Under the pieces are notes generated by a model that was not told the origin of the DNA, did no database searches, and worked only from the letters and a program-made list of their open reading frames with translations. DNA of 64,000 bases from Larix kaempferi. Its lineage: Eukaryota > Streptophyta > Pinopsida > Pinales > Pinaceae. The DNA is taken from assembly GCA_027924585.1 (NCBI GenBank), contig BSBM01000036.1:3306001-3370000 (forward strand). Reading direction: 5' to 3'. A program made the translations under genes and the position numbers. Below are positions 45,701 through 57,687 of the stretch, piece by piece (the first letter of the stretch is position 1; every line of letters starts with the position of its first letter).

Positions 45701-46665
45701 CTTTAAAGGAAGGTAGTTTTCTGCAAGCTTCTTTAGGCATACAATAAGCATTCTGAGTCTCACATAAGATTACTTCTTCCTTCAGCTACACCTGAATGGC
45801 ATCCCTTACTCATCTTAGCTCCATACAAGAGGGAATATCAATTGGCAGGTACTTGAAGAAATGGGCTCTAGACATGGGAGGAGTTGATTGCACACTACAC
45901 AAAAGGGAAATGAAGGAAGAAGTAAAAGCTAATGGAATGCAGTCGAGTATTCCTTGGTTCCACTTGCTGTCAAAGATGATGCTCTCCCTTGAAGAGACAA
46001 GTAAAAAATTTGCTTAAATTATAAAGGGAAATCCAGTGATCATTTCTGTGGGGAGGAAAGCATAAATACCAGAAGATATTTTATTTCTAGCTCTATTTAG
46101 GCATTCCTCAAATGGGAAAGCCAATGTTATTACCCACTTGTCCATGCCTTTCCTCTCCTCTATCCTACTCTGCTCCTGCACAGGAAAACATTGCCTCCAC
46201 ATATAACTGCATTCACTCTCCATGTCAGCGTTTTCTTGTGCTGAGAGATGCAGAATGAATGATTGACAGTGTTCATTCTTGGTAGTTCTAAATTCTATTT
46301 CTCATGAAACACAAATTGCATTAACTCTGTTTAGTGCAGAGTCTTCATTATATTCACGAACATATAGATTTTGGATTTTAGACATAAACAGAATTACTTC
46401 AGGATGAATATTAACCAGCTGCTCTTTCACAGCATCGACCTTCTCAGGCCGCAAAGGCAGTATTATTGCAGTGTTTGGAAGATCACAACCATACAATTCT
46501 TGGAGGTCTTCAATGCTTGGCTTTTCATTAATCCACTCTGGAATAATATATCCAATTTTGGTTCCAGTTGGAGGTATCTCATTAAATCTTATCTTATGTC
46601 CATTACTGAATATGTAAGGCTGCCTTGTTATCAAGGAAACACACATTGCCTTTGTCTAAACAATT
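42712..46665 (-). pseudogene. NO VEIN-like (GHKL-ATPase family) gene, 5'-truncated and broken
   Basis: On the minus strand the reading starts after an acceptor-like TTGTTTAG near 46665 with SLITRQPYIFSNGHKIRFNE, which resembles the ATP-lid region of plant NO VEIN/sacsin-related histidine-kinase-like ATPases. It continues with NTAIILPLRPEKVDAVKEQL, LFMSKIQNLYVREYNEDSALN, CSYMWRQCFPVQEQSRIEER and FLPTEMITGFPFII. After an in-frame TAA, NFLLVSSRESI and SKWNQGILDCIPLAF follow. Further exon-like blocks run on the same strand: MPKEACRKLPSF, a frameshift near 45240, then RYPQITEF, INPWAEHGLVILSRAYLKPP, WIPLDGGHGGEWKDL and ARE-KFAWHPNPFDP. The N-terminal ATP-binding motifs are absent. Stops are TGA near 46302, TAA near 46015, and TGA and TAG near 45790-45810. 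It looks like a captured, decayed copy. The family call is by remembered motifs, and the C-terminal limit is uncertain. Confidence 0.65.
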
Positions 46666-47091
46666 CTCTCTTGCCTATATTTAATGTTGAAATATGCAAC
46701 ATCTAACAATATGCTTCACCTTTAGGACATGAACAACAACTTTAGTGCTCACAAATTTAGTGCTACAAGGATTCCTTACAAGATATCGGATTATCATAAG
46801 ATGTATGTAGTTTTCTTGGAATGCTCATGGATAAATCTTCAAATCTGTTCATACTTTAGTATCATCCTCAAAATATGACTTAGTACTTTGGAAACAGACT
46901 CAACTCCCCCTATTGGTGTGCATTTCTCAGTCAATCTTTTCCTTGTTAGCAATTCTCTCTTGGGCTCATGATCATAGCAGATTCTAGTCACTGTCATTAA
47001 TGGGTCACTTCAAGGAAATTCAATTTCCCTTAACATGAAAACAATAGTTCTCCTTGGGATTCTTTTATAAGAAATTTTCAAATTGCTCAAA
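46666..47091. other. No gene seen
   Basis: AT-rich stretch between the truncated pseudogene and the LARD. Its last five bases (TCAAA, 47087-47091) are the target duplication of the LARD. Confidence 0.5.
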
Positions 47092-48400
47092 TGTAATGTC
47101 CCCACCTGCTGACCACTGCGAAGCAAGGAACATACTACCAATCGATGGGGCTCTTAATCAAAATTTAGCCCACTCATTTCATTACAAGAAATAAGATATG
47201 AATGTGCAGATGTAGACAATCAATCATGCACAGCGGAAACAACATCCACACAATCATTCGAATACATTCAAGATTTCAGGCATTAATAAAAGCATTTCAT
47301 AAATAAATATATAGGCAGAAACACTTATCTTCGTTTCAATTGTCCCAAGCAACTAGCTATGTCGCTGCAACGTTCCACCCAACCGTAGGCTCTTCGACAG
47401 CTTATACTGAGTCCGTCCGAATGCCACCCCCGAGCTGGGCATGATTCTCACAAGGACAAAGGGGGCATTCCAGCTCAACCACTGCCCAATAACCATTTTT
47501 ATCTCAGCCAAGCCAGAATAATGGATTACCCATCACCCATACCCAACATACTCTTCCTTCTCACAACAAAACGACTATTGACAGGGTTACACATTTACAA
47601 CAGAGGTGTTCACAAAACAGGGTCCACATTGGTTCCCCCAGCTCGTGGTTCACCCAATGAACTGTGGAATTTCGTTTTCAACCCCAGGGAGCAAAACCGA
47701 TTTCTCTCCACTGGTTAGGATCCCTTCCAATGGCCTAAACGACCCCCAGGAAGACCCAAAACGTTCTGCTCTCTTTCCCCACGGGTAACCAACACAAAAA
47801 CGCCCCTTCCCAGCTAAAAGATGAAGGGAGACACAGAAAAACGAGGGAGGAAAACGCCCAGGCAGCTTGAGCTGTGTGAGAGAGCAAGGCCATGGTGAAT
47901 AATCGCTTAGGAAGCCATTTCGTGGCTCTATTCTTGCCCAAAAAGACCAACACGTTTTTCCATGAAGGGTGGCTTGCCCATACCCGATTTTGGACAGCCA
48001 TACCTTCCCATTCCCAAGGCAATAACTTCCCCAACCAACTCTTGGGAGAAATCAATGGTTGGGTACAAAAGTCAACATGGGTAGTTGAGGGTTTGATGGG
48101 TTTCCTCATTGACACTTGGCTTGACTCTATTGGCTCAAGGGTTTGAATGTTTTCCCTCCCAATTCCTTGTGAAATCATGCCCCCATCTCTTTGTTGCATT
48201 GCATAGCTAGTTGTGGGTATTTTTTATTAAAATGCATATTACATGCTATTTGAATTTCCACTGTGCATTGCTAGCACGCAAACCATATGCATCACGAAAT
48301 CGATGGCGGGGCCTTGGCCTTGAGCTCCTCACCATGATTTCCTAACAATATTACATCATTTATAGTGTTAATGCCATGGGGCCAAACTGGGGACATTACA
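47092..48400 (-). mobile_element. LARD left LTR (3' LTR on the element's strand)
   Basis: 1309 bp with perfect 12-bp termini TGTAATGTCCCC and GGGGACATTACA. The copy at 54750-56058 has the same length. I noticed six single-base differences between the two. Confidence 0.95.
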
Positions 48401-48415
48401 TTCCCCTCCCCTTGG
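48401..48415 (-). promoter_or_regulatory. Polypurine tract of the LARD
   Basis: On the minus strand CCAAGGGGAGGGGAA directly precedes the LTR, as required for plus-strand priming. Confidence 0.85.
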
Positions 48416-49930
48416 AATAACACCGTCCTCGGTGTTCCAACACTTAGGTATGAATATCCACTTTATACATGATCCAAAATTCACAAAATGTGACAGGTCT
48501 ATTCTGCGTTTTACCCCCTTACTTTGACTTTCAGGATCAAGTCCTTTGGCTTCCTCAAGCTACTTTTGCTAGCTTTGGTCTTCCAGTTCTGTAGGTGGGC
48601 ATCGCTCCACAGCAACCCCTTTTTGTTTGTTTATCTTCCAGCTGATCTACAAGTCTGGAATTTCATGGATGCCATCTTTCTTGTTGTCCCAGCAACTATC
48701 TGTGAGACTTAGCATGGCAATTCCTGTTAGGACAAGCATAACACAATAATAAAATTAGTCAATTATTTTCCTAATTGACTTGGAACGTCCATGCTTTACT
48801 CACGAGACTTCCACACATTCATGCTTTCCCACATACACATGAACTCATTCATGTTCATCCTTTCACAAGAAAATAACTATTTCAGCATTCACAATTCATT
48901 TCAAGCAATTAAACACAAATTATTCTCATTTATGACATGCACTCAATAGTCTTTTGTTTCTGAGATGCATTAGTCAAAAAAGAAAGAGAAGAGTAAGAGT
49001 TTCCCCCTCTTAATCTGGTTTCAATCCGGAGCCACACCATCATTGGTGGTTCTATGCTCCTTGGCTTCTTTCACTTCAATGTGAATGATTGACTTGCCCT
49101 TTCTCGGCTATGACACTTTAGTGTCTAAGGTCTGTCGAGTAGATTTCAACTAGGGAACCTTTCCCCATGGTTGCTTACAGAACCTTTGGCTGCTAGGACC
49201 CACACAGTTCCACTAGCACCATCTTTCATTACTGCTCATATTGAGCTCTTTTTAGGATGGTCACATGTCCACATGCATCCTCCAGATGCTTTCATAGTCC
49301 TTGCTTCCAGCAATACCCAAATATTTATCTTTATAGGATGTATTCACTTTATCCCACAGGATCCTTCTTCGCTTTCCAAGCATTGGATTTCCCGTGGATA
49401 CCACAATGAATGTTGGGCCAGCACGCAGGCTACTCCACAACCATTCGAACAGGCAATGCCAGGCCAGTATGCTGACTGGTTTTATCAATTGTTTAAGGGA
49501 ATGTTTGGCCAGCACGGCGGCTGCTCCACAACATCGAGTGGTTAATGTTCCCACCAACTATTCTCTGAATTTGCCAAGAATTTTATAGCTCCGACCAGTT
49601 ACTCTCTGGCTTTACCAAGCATTTATAGCTCCAACCAGTTACTCTCTGGATTTACCAAGCCTTTATAGCTCTTTCAGGGTCCTTGCTTCCTGCAACGGCC
49701 AGGGTTCCAACAAAGAAACAACAGTGTATTAGCTCAATTTTCATAAGACTTGTACCCGAAAACTTCATTATTCCAACCAAGAAATAAATGAGAATGAATA
49801 CTTATCTGTATTGTGCATTTTCCTCGTTACTCCACAGGTTTCCTTCTCTGCTTTACAAGTCTTGGATCACCTGTGGGGTGGATGTTTGGCCAGCACACAT
49901 GCTGCTCCACAACATCATCCGAATAGGCAA
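48416..49930. other. LARD internal region, non-coding
   Basis: No gene motif. Diverged precursors of the 49931-50360 array appear at about 49410-49530 (GGCCAGTATGCTGACTGG) and 49870-49900. A short duplication with CAGTTACTCTCTGG is at 49590-49670. Confidence 0.6.
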
Positions 49931-50360
49931 TGCTAAGCCAGTGCGCCGACTGGGTTTATCAGGCATCCCACCAATCAGTATGCTAAGCCAGTACGCCGAC
50001 TGGGTTTATCAAGCATTTCAAAATCAGTATGCTAAGCCAGTACGCCGACTGGGTTTATCAAGCATTTAATAACCATTTCCAAGCCAGTTCTCTGACTGGG
50101 TTTGTCAGGAAATATCACCCAAATAACCAGTACCTTCACAACATGCAAATATCCAATGCCAAGCCAGTACACCGACTGGGTTTGTCAGGCATTAATTTAA
50201 CAATCATGCCAAGCCAGTACACCGACTGGGTTTATCAGGCATCCAGCAACCTTTCACCACAATTCCCAAATAACCAATGCCAAGCCAGTACGCCGACTGG
50301 GTTTATCAGGCATACAACAACCATTGCCAAGCCAGTACATCGACTGGGTTTCTCAGGCAA
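49931..50360. repeat. LARD hairpin array, eight copies of CCAGT-N6-ACTGG
   Basis: The consensus is TGCCAAGCCAGT, a six-base loop such as ACGCCG, then ACTGGGTTTATCAGGCA. Copies start near 49931, 49981, 50030, 50079, 50157, 50207, 50278 and 50325, with periods of about 47-50 or 71-78 bp. The inner stem CCAGT/ACTGG is kept in all but one copy (AGT/ACT is kept in that one). Outer TGCC/GGCA can extend the stem. Loops vary (GCGCCG, ACGCCG, ACACCG, ACATCG, TCTCTG). Confidence 0.85.
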
Positions 50361-53300
50361 TATGAACAACATAATATGATTACGTGGCTCCCTCTCTTGT
50401 GCAACCAGCAGTTCCCTCCAGGAACTCCATAGGTGACTCACTTGACTGCAGACTAGCATGGCCCCACAATACCCACTCACACTACACAAGGATAATACCC
50501 CTTTTCTGCAACACAGCTCCCTGGGCCTATCCACCCCTTCTAGTGTCCTTTAGTGTGAGCGTAGAAAGGTTACCACTGCCCATACAGTCCTCTTGAGCAC
50601 CCTTTCTTCACTTTGCCTCTTTCGTGCAACACCAAGTTGCATCTGTGTAAGCTGTTAGCACAAGAAGGATAAGCAGGCTCATCAGTATTGTTGCCCAAAA
50701 ATTGTAATCATATTTCATATCATTCACTATCAAGTATTGAAACACCAGGAATGCGTCCATTCCCTTAGGATGTAGTCAATATTGAAAACCCTATCATGAC
50801 CCAGCACCAGAAAAGGTGTGCACCCCCTCTCCGATGTGCGCCATGTAGGCCCTAATCATACTCAAGCAGTCTGCAATGATATAAATAAGATGGAGCATGC
50901 TCTGCATATTAAATCTAATAACCAGACACGTATATTCTTAGTTAGGGTTACGGAATACTCATTCGCTTCACAGATGTATATTTTCTGCATTTGTGAAGAA
51001 TGGGGCTCCCTTCTCTGAGTCAATAGTCCTTCGGTTTGCCACCCCAATCTTTTCACGTGCCATAACCCACACATGCCTTCTGGGCATAATTTACTGTCTC
51101 ACTCACATGCTTTACCAACATGCAGTTTGTCTGAGACATTATCAACATTTACAATGGCGTTTCACCCGAAACCCATTTCCAAAGCATGGGATCCTTCCCA
51201 TCTAGTTTGGCTTCTGCAGGCCATCACACATGATCTTCCTGCAATGTGTCATCCTGGCACACTTTATCACATAGCCAAACAGTCAGCAACATTTAGCAAT
51301 AAGCTTCAAATATGATTGTTCCATAACCAATCAATAGCATTAATAATCAAATTCAATATGAATTTACAATTCTGTCTACTACAGAAATTGGTTTTCTTAT
51401 CCATGAGGCTATCCTCATATTGTTTGGCTCCTGCAAGGGACACCATTCTGCCCGTTATGGTCTTGTGTCCTGCTGCCATACATGAGCATCCACTTACAGC
51501 ATGTCCTCCTGACACATTTTCATATAAGCCAAATAGTCATTAGCAATTATTGGCAAAATTTCAAATCCGAAATATTTACCAATCTGAGATTTACAACTGT
51601 TCTTACTAACAGAACTTAGAGCTCTCAACCATGAGATTCCTTCTCATAAGCTCTAGATCCAATTTCACAGTCATATCATTCATACAACTCTGTCTTTCCA
51701 CAGAGCATTCTAGCAGCCCATCGATCATGATTGGGATTTTCGTGCACTTACTATTCTGCATTCATAACAGCCCATGAAATGGTCCTAGAATTATCATCAA
51801 TTCATCATTTCATTCATTATTTATTTGTAATAACATATGCATCATACCTATGCATTCATACAATGCATCACAAGGTTTATAAAATCTCTTAATGCACATC
51901 TACTCAATGCTACCTTGCATTGTTTCATGAGTACCATGCACTCAAGCATATTATGATCGAAACGTGACTATCTCATATAACTTGCATTATCATAATCAGG
52001 ACCACCAGTCCTCACTTGCTTTGGTTATTAAGCACATAACCAACATACACATGGCATGATATAAATTCATATGAATGCATTGAGATTTTTAAACAATCAT
52101 AGGGTGTAAGGATCATTTCCTTCACTTACCCACACCTCACCAAGCTTGGTAGGTTAACAGTTCCAATTGGTATTCAATATCACAAGCAAACTAACTCAAC
52201 ATAGCTCAAACATAGTTGAAGGGATCTTACCAAATCCTCTTTCAACATTCATGCAATTTGGCACCAATAATCATTACCTGCATGGCTACCATTAACATCG
52301 CCTGATGTTACCTGATCAGTTGGCCTCTTACCAAGGCTGCTCGTTCCTTTTGCCAATTTTATGATCATAGATTTGTTGCACCATCCTTTCTGCATAAGGT
52401 TGCTGGCTTCATGCAACAACATCCTCAGCACATTTGGCCATGCTCTTTGTTATCTTTGGTCCTACAACCCATACCAACATCAATAATGATTATCAGCCAC
52501 AATATTCTCCATCAGTGGTTCATTGCATTTGCAGACTTCATTATTTTACCAATATGCAACATCCCATTTATGCACAAGCATTCCCACATGTACTATGCAA
52601 TGTTTGTTAAGATGCCATCTAGTGCATATACATCTATGTAATCCCTTATATTTTTATCATTTTTATGCCATATGACAATTTCATAATTATAAGTATGATA
52701 ACAAACAAGGGTTTAAGGAATTCTTCCCTTTTCGATCCCTCCTCGTATCATGGAATTTCTCTTCCATATCCTGCAATTGTAGAAATTGCCCACATTGACA
52801 ACAAAATTTCTTTGTCAAAAACAGCCGTTGGCACTCTTCTGCACTAAATAATTATGATATTTGTAGACCTCATTCAAACTCTGGTCATGTATCATCGTTC
52901 CCTGCTGGACAAGATTTCCAATGCCTATTTTCATGCTCCATTCCGACATCGGGTGTGAAAACTGCATCCCTTAAAAAATGACAACTTTCACTTCAGTTTT
53001 GCACATTTTACACAGTTGCATTTTGGTCCCGAATGCCAACTTCAGCCACCTGTGGAATAAAATCTATGAGGAATCACAAAAACTTATCTATCGGGAGAAG
53101 TTAGTCCATATAACAAGGAACACTCAGCAATTCACGGATTTCAATTCCGATGCACCATTCATCTTCTATGAATTTCTGGATTTCACTACTTCCCACTTTT
53201 CACATTTTCCCAAAATTCCAAATTTTGGGCCAAAAATGGCTATCTCCCAAACGGTGCATTTCTGGAAAATCTTCGTCTAACGGAAACTGTCCTTCTTAAT

Positions 53301-53689
53301 GAGAATATGAAATGTCTAGTTTAGTAAAATTTCTGATTCCCACATCAGGGGTCACTTTCACTGCCCACAAGCTTTTCAAAATCCCGAAAAAGTGGCCCGG
53401 AACAGTGCTTTTTGGCCTTCTTGCTCACCCCGACTCCACATCCTTTGGATTTTGGCTCCAAGATTCGGAACTTAACATTGTGCCTGCTTCATGGCCGTGC
53501 CTGATCAATTTCGGCTCAAACCGACCTTCTGTCAAGCCCCGGGACTCTGTCCTTCAAAAGTCACTATTATCCAATTTCTGTCAAATCGGAGTGTAATGCA
53601 CTTGGGGTCTTCACTAGTTCTTTCATGGCCTTCGTCAATGGCCTCCGAGCCCCACAGAAATCATCCCATTCTGAGCCCCGGTGCTCCTG
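50361..53689. other. LARD internal region, non-coding
   Basis: About 3.3 kb with short frames on both strands and no protein motif. It is moderately AT-rich and turns GC-rich near the right array. Confidence 0.6.
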
Positions 53690-54480
53690 CTATTCAGAAA
53701 TCAACGCGGGCCGGTTCTCCGAATGCTTCCGCAACGCGGAGCAGTTCGGCGAACGCTTCCGCAGTTGCGGAGCAGTTCGGCGAATGCTTCCGCAATGGCG
53801 GAGCGATTCGCTGAATTCTCCCGCAAATGCGGATCCATTCGGCGAATGCTCCCGCAACTACGGAGCCATTCGACGAAGGCTTCCGTTGCGGAGCCATTCG
53901 GCGAAGGCTTCCGCCGTTTCGGAAGACTTTCCCGAATCCTCCCGCGATTTCGGAACCGTTCGCGGAATCCTTCCACAGTTTCGGAAGACTTTCCCGAACT
54001 CTTCCGCAATTTCGGAACCGTTCGCGGAATCCTTCCGCAGTTTCGGAAGACTTTCCCGAACTCTTCCGCAATTTTAGAACCGTTCGCGGAATCCTTCCGC
54101 AGTTTCGGAAGACTTTCCCGAACTCTTCCGCAATTTCGGAACCGTTCGCGGAATCCTTCCGCAGTTTCAGAAGACTTTCCCGAACTCCTTCTGAAACAAA
54201 CTTTAAATGTAATTTTTTGAAAACACTTGGAAAATTTTCTTCTTTTTCGGAGCAGTTTGCCGAGTTTTTCCGCGTTGCGGGACAACTCGCGGAATCCTTC
54301 CGCAAATTTCAGAAGAGAATTCCTTCCGAAAATTTCGGAAGGGAATTCCTTCCGCAAATTTCGGGGCGACTTCCCGAATTCCTCCGCGTTGCGCAAAACT
54401 TCGCGGAATGCTTCCGCAGTTTCGGGGCAATTCACCGAATGCTTCCGCAGTTTCGGAAGACATTCGGGAATTCTCCCCGA
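53690..54480. repeat. LARD TTCCG/CGGAA palindromic repeat array
   Basis: Dense copies of TTCCGCAATTTCGGAA and TTCCGCAGTTTCGGAA (5-bp stem, 6-nt loop) alternate with CCGTTCGCGGAATCC and GACTTTCCCGAACTC. Between about 53930 and 54188 they form a strict 62-bp period, about four units. Shorter, more diverged units fill the rest. A 9-bp perfect stem CTTCCGAAA/TTTCGGAAG lies near 54325. The array leaves long open frames on both strands; these are by-products of the repeat. Confidence 0.9.
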
Positions 54481-54730
54481 AACAGTCTTAAACGAATTTT
54501 TCAGCCCGACTTAGGAAAATTCAAAATCTTTCATTCATTTATCATTCGACAGTCCATGCAATGGATTCACAATTAATCCCTGTACATGCAAAATACAAAA
54601 TACAAAATGCATGTACACACAAAATGCATTTCAGTTTCTTTTAATGCATTTTAATTCCAAGTACAAAATGCATGTTCACACACACTGATTTACATCTCCG
54701 TGAAGGGCCCAACAGCCGTAGTGTTGAACC

Positions 54731-54746
54731 TAGGGCTCTGATACCA
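54731..54746 (-). promoter_or_regulatory. Primer binding site of the LARD (tRNA-iMet)
   Basis: On the minus strand the LTR end is followed by TTG and then TGGTATCAGAGCCCTA, a perfect match to the usual initiator-methionine tRNA primer site. Confidence 0.92.
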
Positions 54747-54749
54747 CAA

Positions 54750-56058
54750 TGTAATGTCCCCACCTGCTGACCACTGCGAAGCAAGGAACATACTACCAAT
54801 CGATGGGGCTCTTAATCAAAATTTAGCCCACTCATTTCATTACAAGAAATAAGATATGAATGTGCAGATGTAGACAATCAATCATGCACAGCGGAAACAA
54901 CATCCACACAATCATTCGAATACATTCAAGATTTCAGGCATTAATAAAAGCATTTCATAAATAAATATATAGGCAGAAACACTTATCTTCGTTTCAATTG
55001 TCCCAAGCAACTAGCTATGTCGCTGCAACGTTCCACCCAACCGTAGGCTCTTCGACAGCTTATACTGAGTCCGTCCGAAGGCCACCCCCGAGCTGGGCAT
55101 GATTCTCACAAGGACAAAGGGGGCATTCCAGCTCAACCACTGCCCAATAACCATTTTTATCTCAGCCAAGCCAGAATAATGGATTACCCATCACCCATAC
55201 CCAACATACTCTTCCTTCTCACAACAAAACGACTATTGATAGGGTTACACATTTACAACAGAGGTGTTCACAAAACAGGGTCCACATTGGTTCCCCCAGC
55301 TCGTGGTTCACCCAATGAACTGTGGAATTTCGTTTTCAACCCCAGGGAGCAAAACCGATTTCTCTCCACTGGTTAGGATCCCTTCCAATGGCCTAAACGA
55401 CCCCCAGGAAGACCCAAAACGTTCTGCTCTCTTTCCCCACGGGTAACCAACACAAAAACGCCCCTTCCCAGCTAAAAGATGAAGGGAGACACAGAAAAAC
55501 GAGGGAGGAAAACGCCCAGGCAGCTTGAGCTGCGTGAGAGAGCAAGGCCATGGTGAATAATCGCTTAGGCAGCCATTTCGTGGCTCTATTCTTGCCCAAA
55601 AAGACCAACACGTTTTTCCATGAAGGGTGGCTTGCCCATACCCGATTTTGGACAGCCATACCTTCCCATTCCCAAGGCAATAACTTCCCCAACCAACTCT
55701 TGGGAGAAATCAATGGTTGGGTACAAAAGTCAACATGGGTAGTTGAGGGTTTGATGGGTTTCCTCATTGAGACTTGGCTTGACTCTATTGGCTCAAGGGT
55801 TTGAATGTTTTTCCTCCCAATTCCTTGTGAAATCATGCCCCCATCTCTTTGTTGCATTGCATAGCTAGTTGTGGGTATTTTTTATTAAAATGCATATTAC
55901 ATGCTATTTGAATTTCCACTGTGCATTGCTAGCACGCAAACCATATGCATCACGAAATCGATGGCGGGGCCTTGGCCTTGAGCTCCTCACCATGATTTCC
56001 TAACAATATTACATCATTTATAGTGTTAATGCCATGGGGCCAAACTGGGGACATTACA
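54750..56058 (-). mobile_element. LARD right LTR (5' LTR on the element's strand)
   Basis: Same length and termini as 47092-48400. It adjoins the primer site, so it is the transcription-start LTR on the minus strand. Confidence 0.95.
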
Positions 56059-57171
56059 TCAAATCTGCAACTACACTTCTTTGTCAAAAACTCTTCAAAT
56101 CCGCTTTTGGGTACACTACAGATTTGCTTGACATAATATTCTCTTAATTTGTCTTATCAATGAGTTTTCAAACTTTTTAAAATGTCACCAGTAGTAGTGC
56201 ATATAAATCTTAATGTCTTTCTTCCAACAGAGCCTTTTTCATATTGATAATCAATGTCTTTACATCCATGCTACCTTATTGTAACTTCAACCATGAAGTC
56301 AATACTTGGTCCTCAATTGTTTATTTGATGGCATTTGCTCCTAGGCTCGAATCCAAGTCTATATGACTATAGCCTTAAATTTATTGTTTGGACATTTATG
56401 TCTGTAAGGAACAGAATATGCACTTTTGCTTCATTACTAAGTTATTTTTTTCAATGTCATCAGTGTTGTCTTTCTTGCGTTCTTTTACCAATGAATTACT
56501 CAAGTTAATAGTTCATCAAAGTGACATCCAAAACTGTCCTCACAGATTGTCACTGGCTCTACAGGTTAGTGCTTACAGATTCCAAAAGCAGTTTTTTTTT
56601 CTCATCACTAAAGTAGTTGAAACCGCCTCTCCAAAAATATAGCCAAGATTCCACAAATATAGTGAAAGGTGTCACTTTGTTTGTTAGGTTGGAAGAAGTC
56701 CAAAGGATGATAATTTTTTCATAAAATAGGGATTCTAATGGGAGAAAGGGGGAATATGAAAAGAGGAGTGTGACAGAACAAGAGGGAGGGAGAGACTTGA
56801 AGATAATGGAGAGGAAAGACAATCTAGAAACAAGCATAACAAAAATCAGAAAACCTTCAATTAATGTTCTTAGTTTATGGGATTTAACATGGATGTAGTG
56901 GTCCAATTTCAACCTCTACGCTATGGTGTTAACATCCTTTGATTATGGCACAATGTTTCATATATGAGATATGGCCTTCCTTTGAGTCAACAATATCTCC
57001 ATTATCAGTACATATATATGTAGGCACAGTTCATAAGTTATTTTATTTGTTTTATTTATATTTTCATGATTCTAAGGTGGTTTTTTTAGGGTTATCCATA
57101 TTGATTATTTTGATGATTAATGGGTGTAGTTGCTGTCCACTTTTTTGAACTTCTATATTGTTTATTTCCAG
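56059..57171. other. No gene recognised; upstream flank of the synthetase exon
   Basis: AT-rich DNA ending in an acceptor-like TTTATTTCCAG. It may be captured intron sequence of the histidyl-tRNA synthetase gene. Upstream exons of that gene are not found. Confidence 0.45.
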
Positions 57172-57687
57172 GGTGGTGAAATATGCTCTTTGAGATATGA
57201 TTTGACTGTGCCTTTTGCGCGGTATTTACCTATGCATCGCATCAACAATATGAAAAGATATCACATTGCAAGGGTCTACAGGAGGGATAACCCTTCTAAG
57301 GGACGTTACCGTGAATTCTATCAGTGCGATTTTGATATTGTTGGGCAGTATTTCCCAATGGTACCTGATTTTGAAGTGATGAAAGTATTGACTGAGATCT
57401 TAGATGAACTTAACATTGGGCACTATGAGGTAATTGTTGAAGGTTGATATGTGATTTGTTCAATTTAGGGTGAAGGATCGTATCTGTTGTATCCACGTTT
57501 TAAATGTTTTTTTTTGCAGTAACATCTTGTCAATATGTGCAAAGATTGATCAAGTTTTAATCTTACAGGTGAAGATGAACCATCGAAAATTGTTGGATGT
57601 GGAGTACCTCAAGGAAAATTCAAAAGTATATGCTCTACAATTAATAAGTTGGGTAAGCAGCCATGGGAGCAAGTTCAAAAAGAAATG
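57172..57687 (+). pseudogene. Histidyl-tRNA synthetase, two captured exons
   Basis: Exon A (57172-57429, 86 codons, phase 0) begins after CAG and ends before GTAATT. It encodes [38 protein letters not shown] and [12 protein letters not shown], which is the class-II motif-2 region of histidyl-tRNA synthetase. Exon B (57569-57687) begins after TTACAG and ends before GTAAGC. It encodes VKMNHRKLLD, then in another frame CGVPQGKFKSICSTINKLG and KQPWEQVQKEM. The expected residues between the two parts are missing, consistent with a deletion of about 16 bp that shifts the frame. The rest of the gene is absent. Splice sites are well kept, so the piece was probably copied as genomic DNA. Confidence 0.88.

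Larger units (their letters stand above)
47092..56058 (-). mobile_element. Complete LARD-type retrotransposon without coding region
   Basis: Two nearly identical 1309-bp LTRs frame 6.3 kb of internal DNA. TCAAA flanks both sides as a perfect 5-bp target duplication (47087-47091 and 56059-56063). The primer site near the right LTR and the purine tract near the left LTR show it reads on the minus strand. No gag or pol motif occurs inside, so it needs proteins from another element. The near identity of the LTRs marks it as the youngest insertion here. Confidence 0.92.

Noticed and set aside
47521-48199. Open frames of up to 154 codons inside the LARD LTR, repeated at 55179-55857
   Set aside because: They lie within an LTR, overlap on both strands, differ only by LTR mutations and show no domain.
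53625-54576. Several open frames of 150-250 codons on both strands
   Set aside because: They are produced by the stop-poor palindromic repeat. They overlap in multiple frames on both strands and have no recognisable domain.
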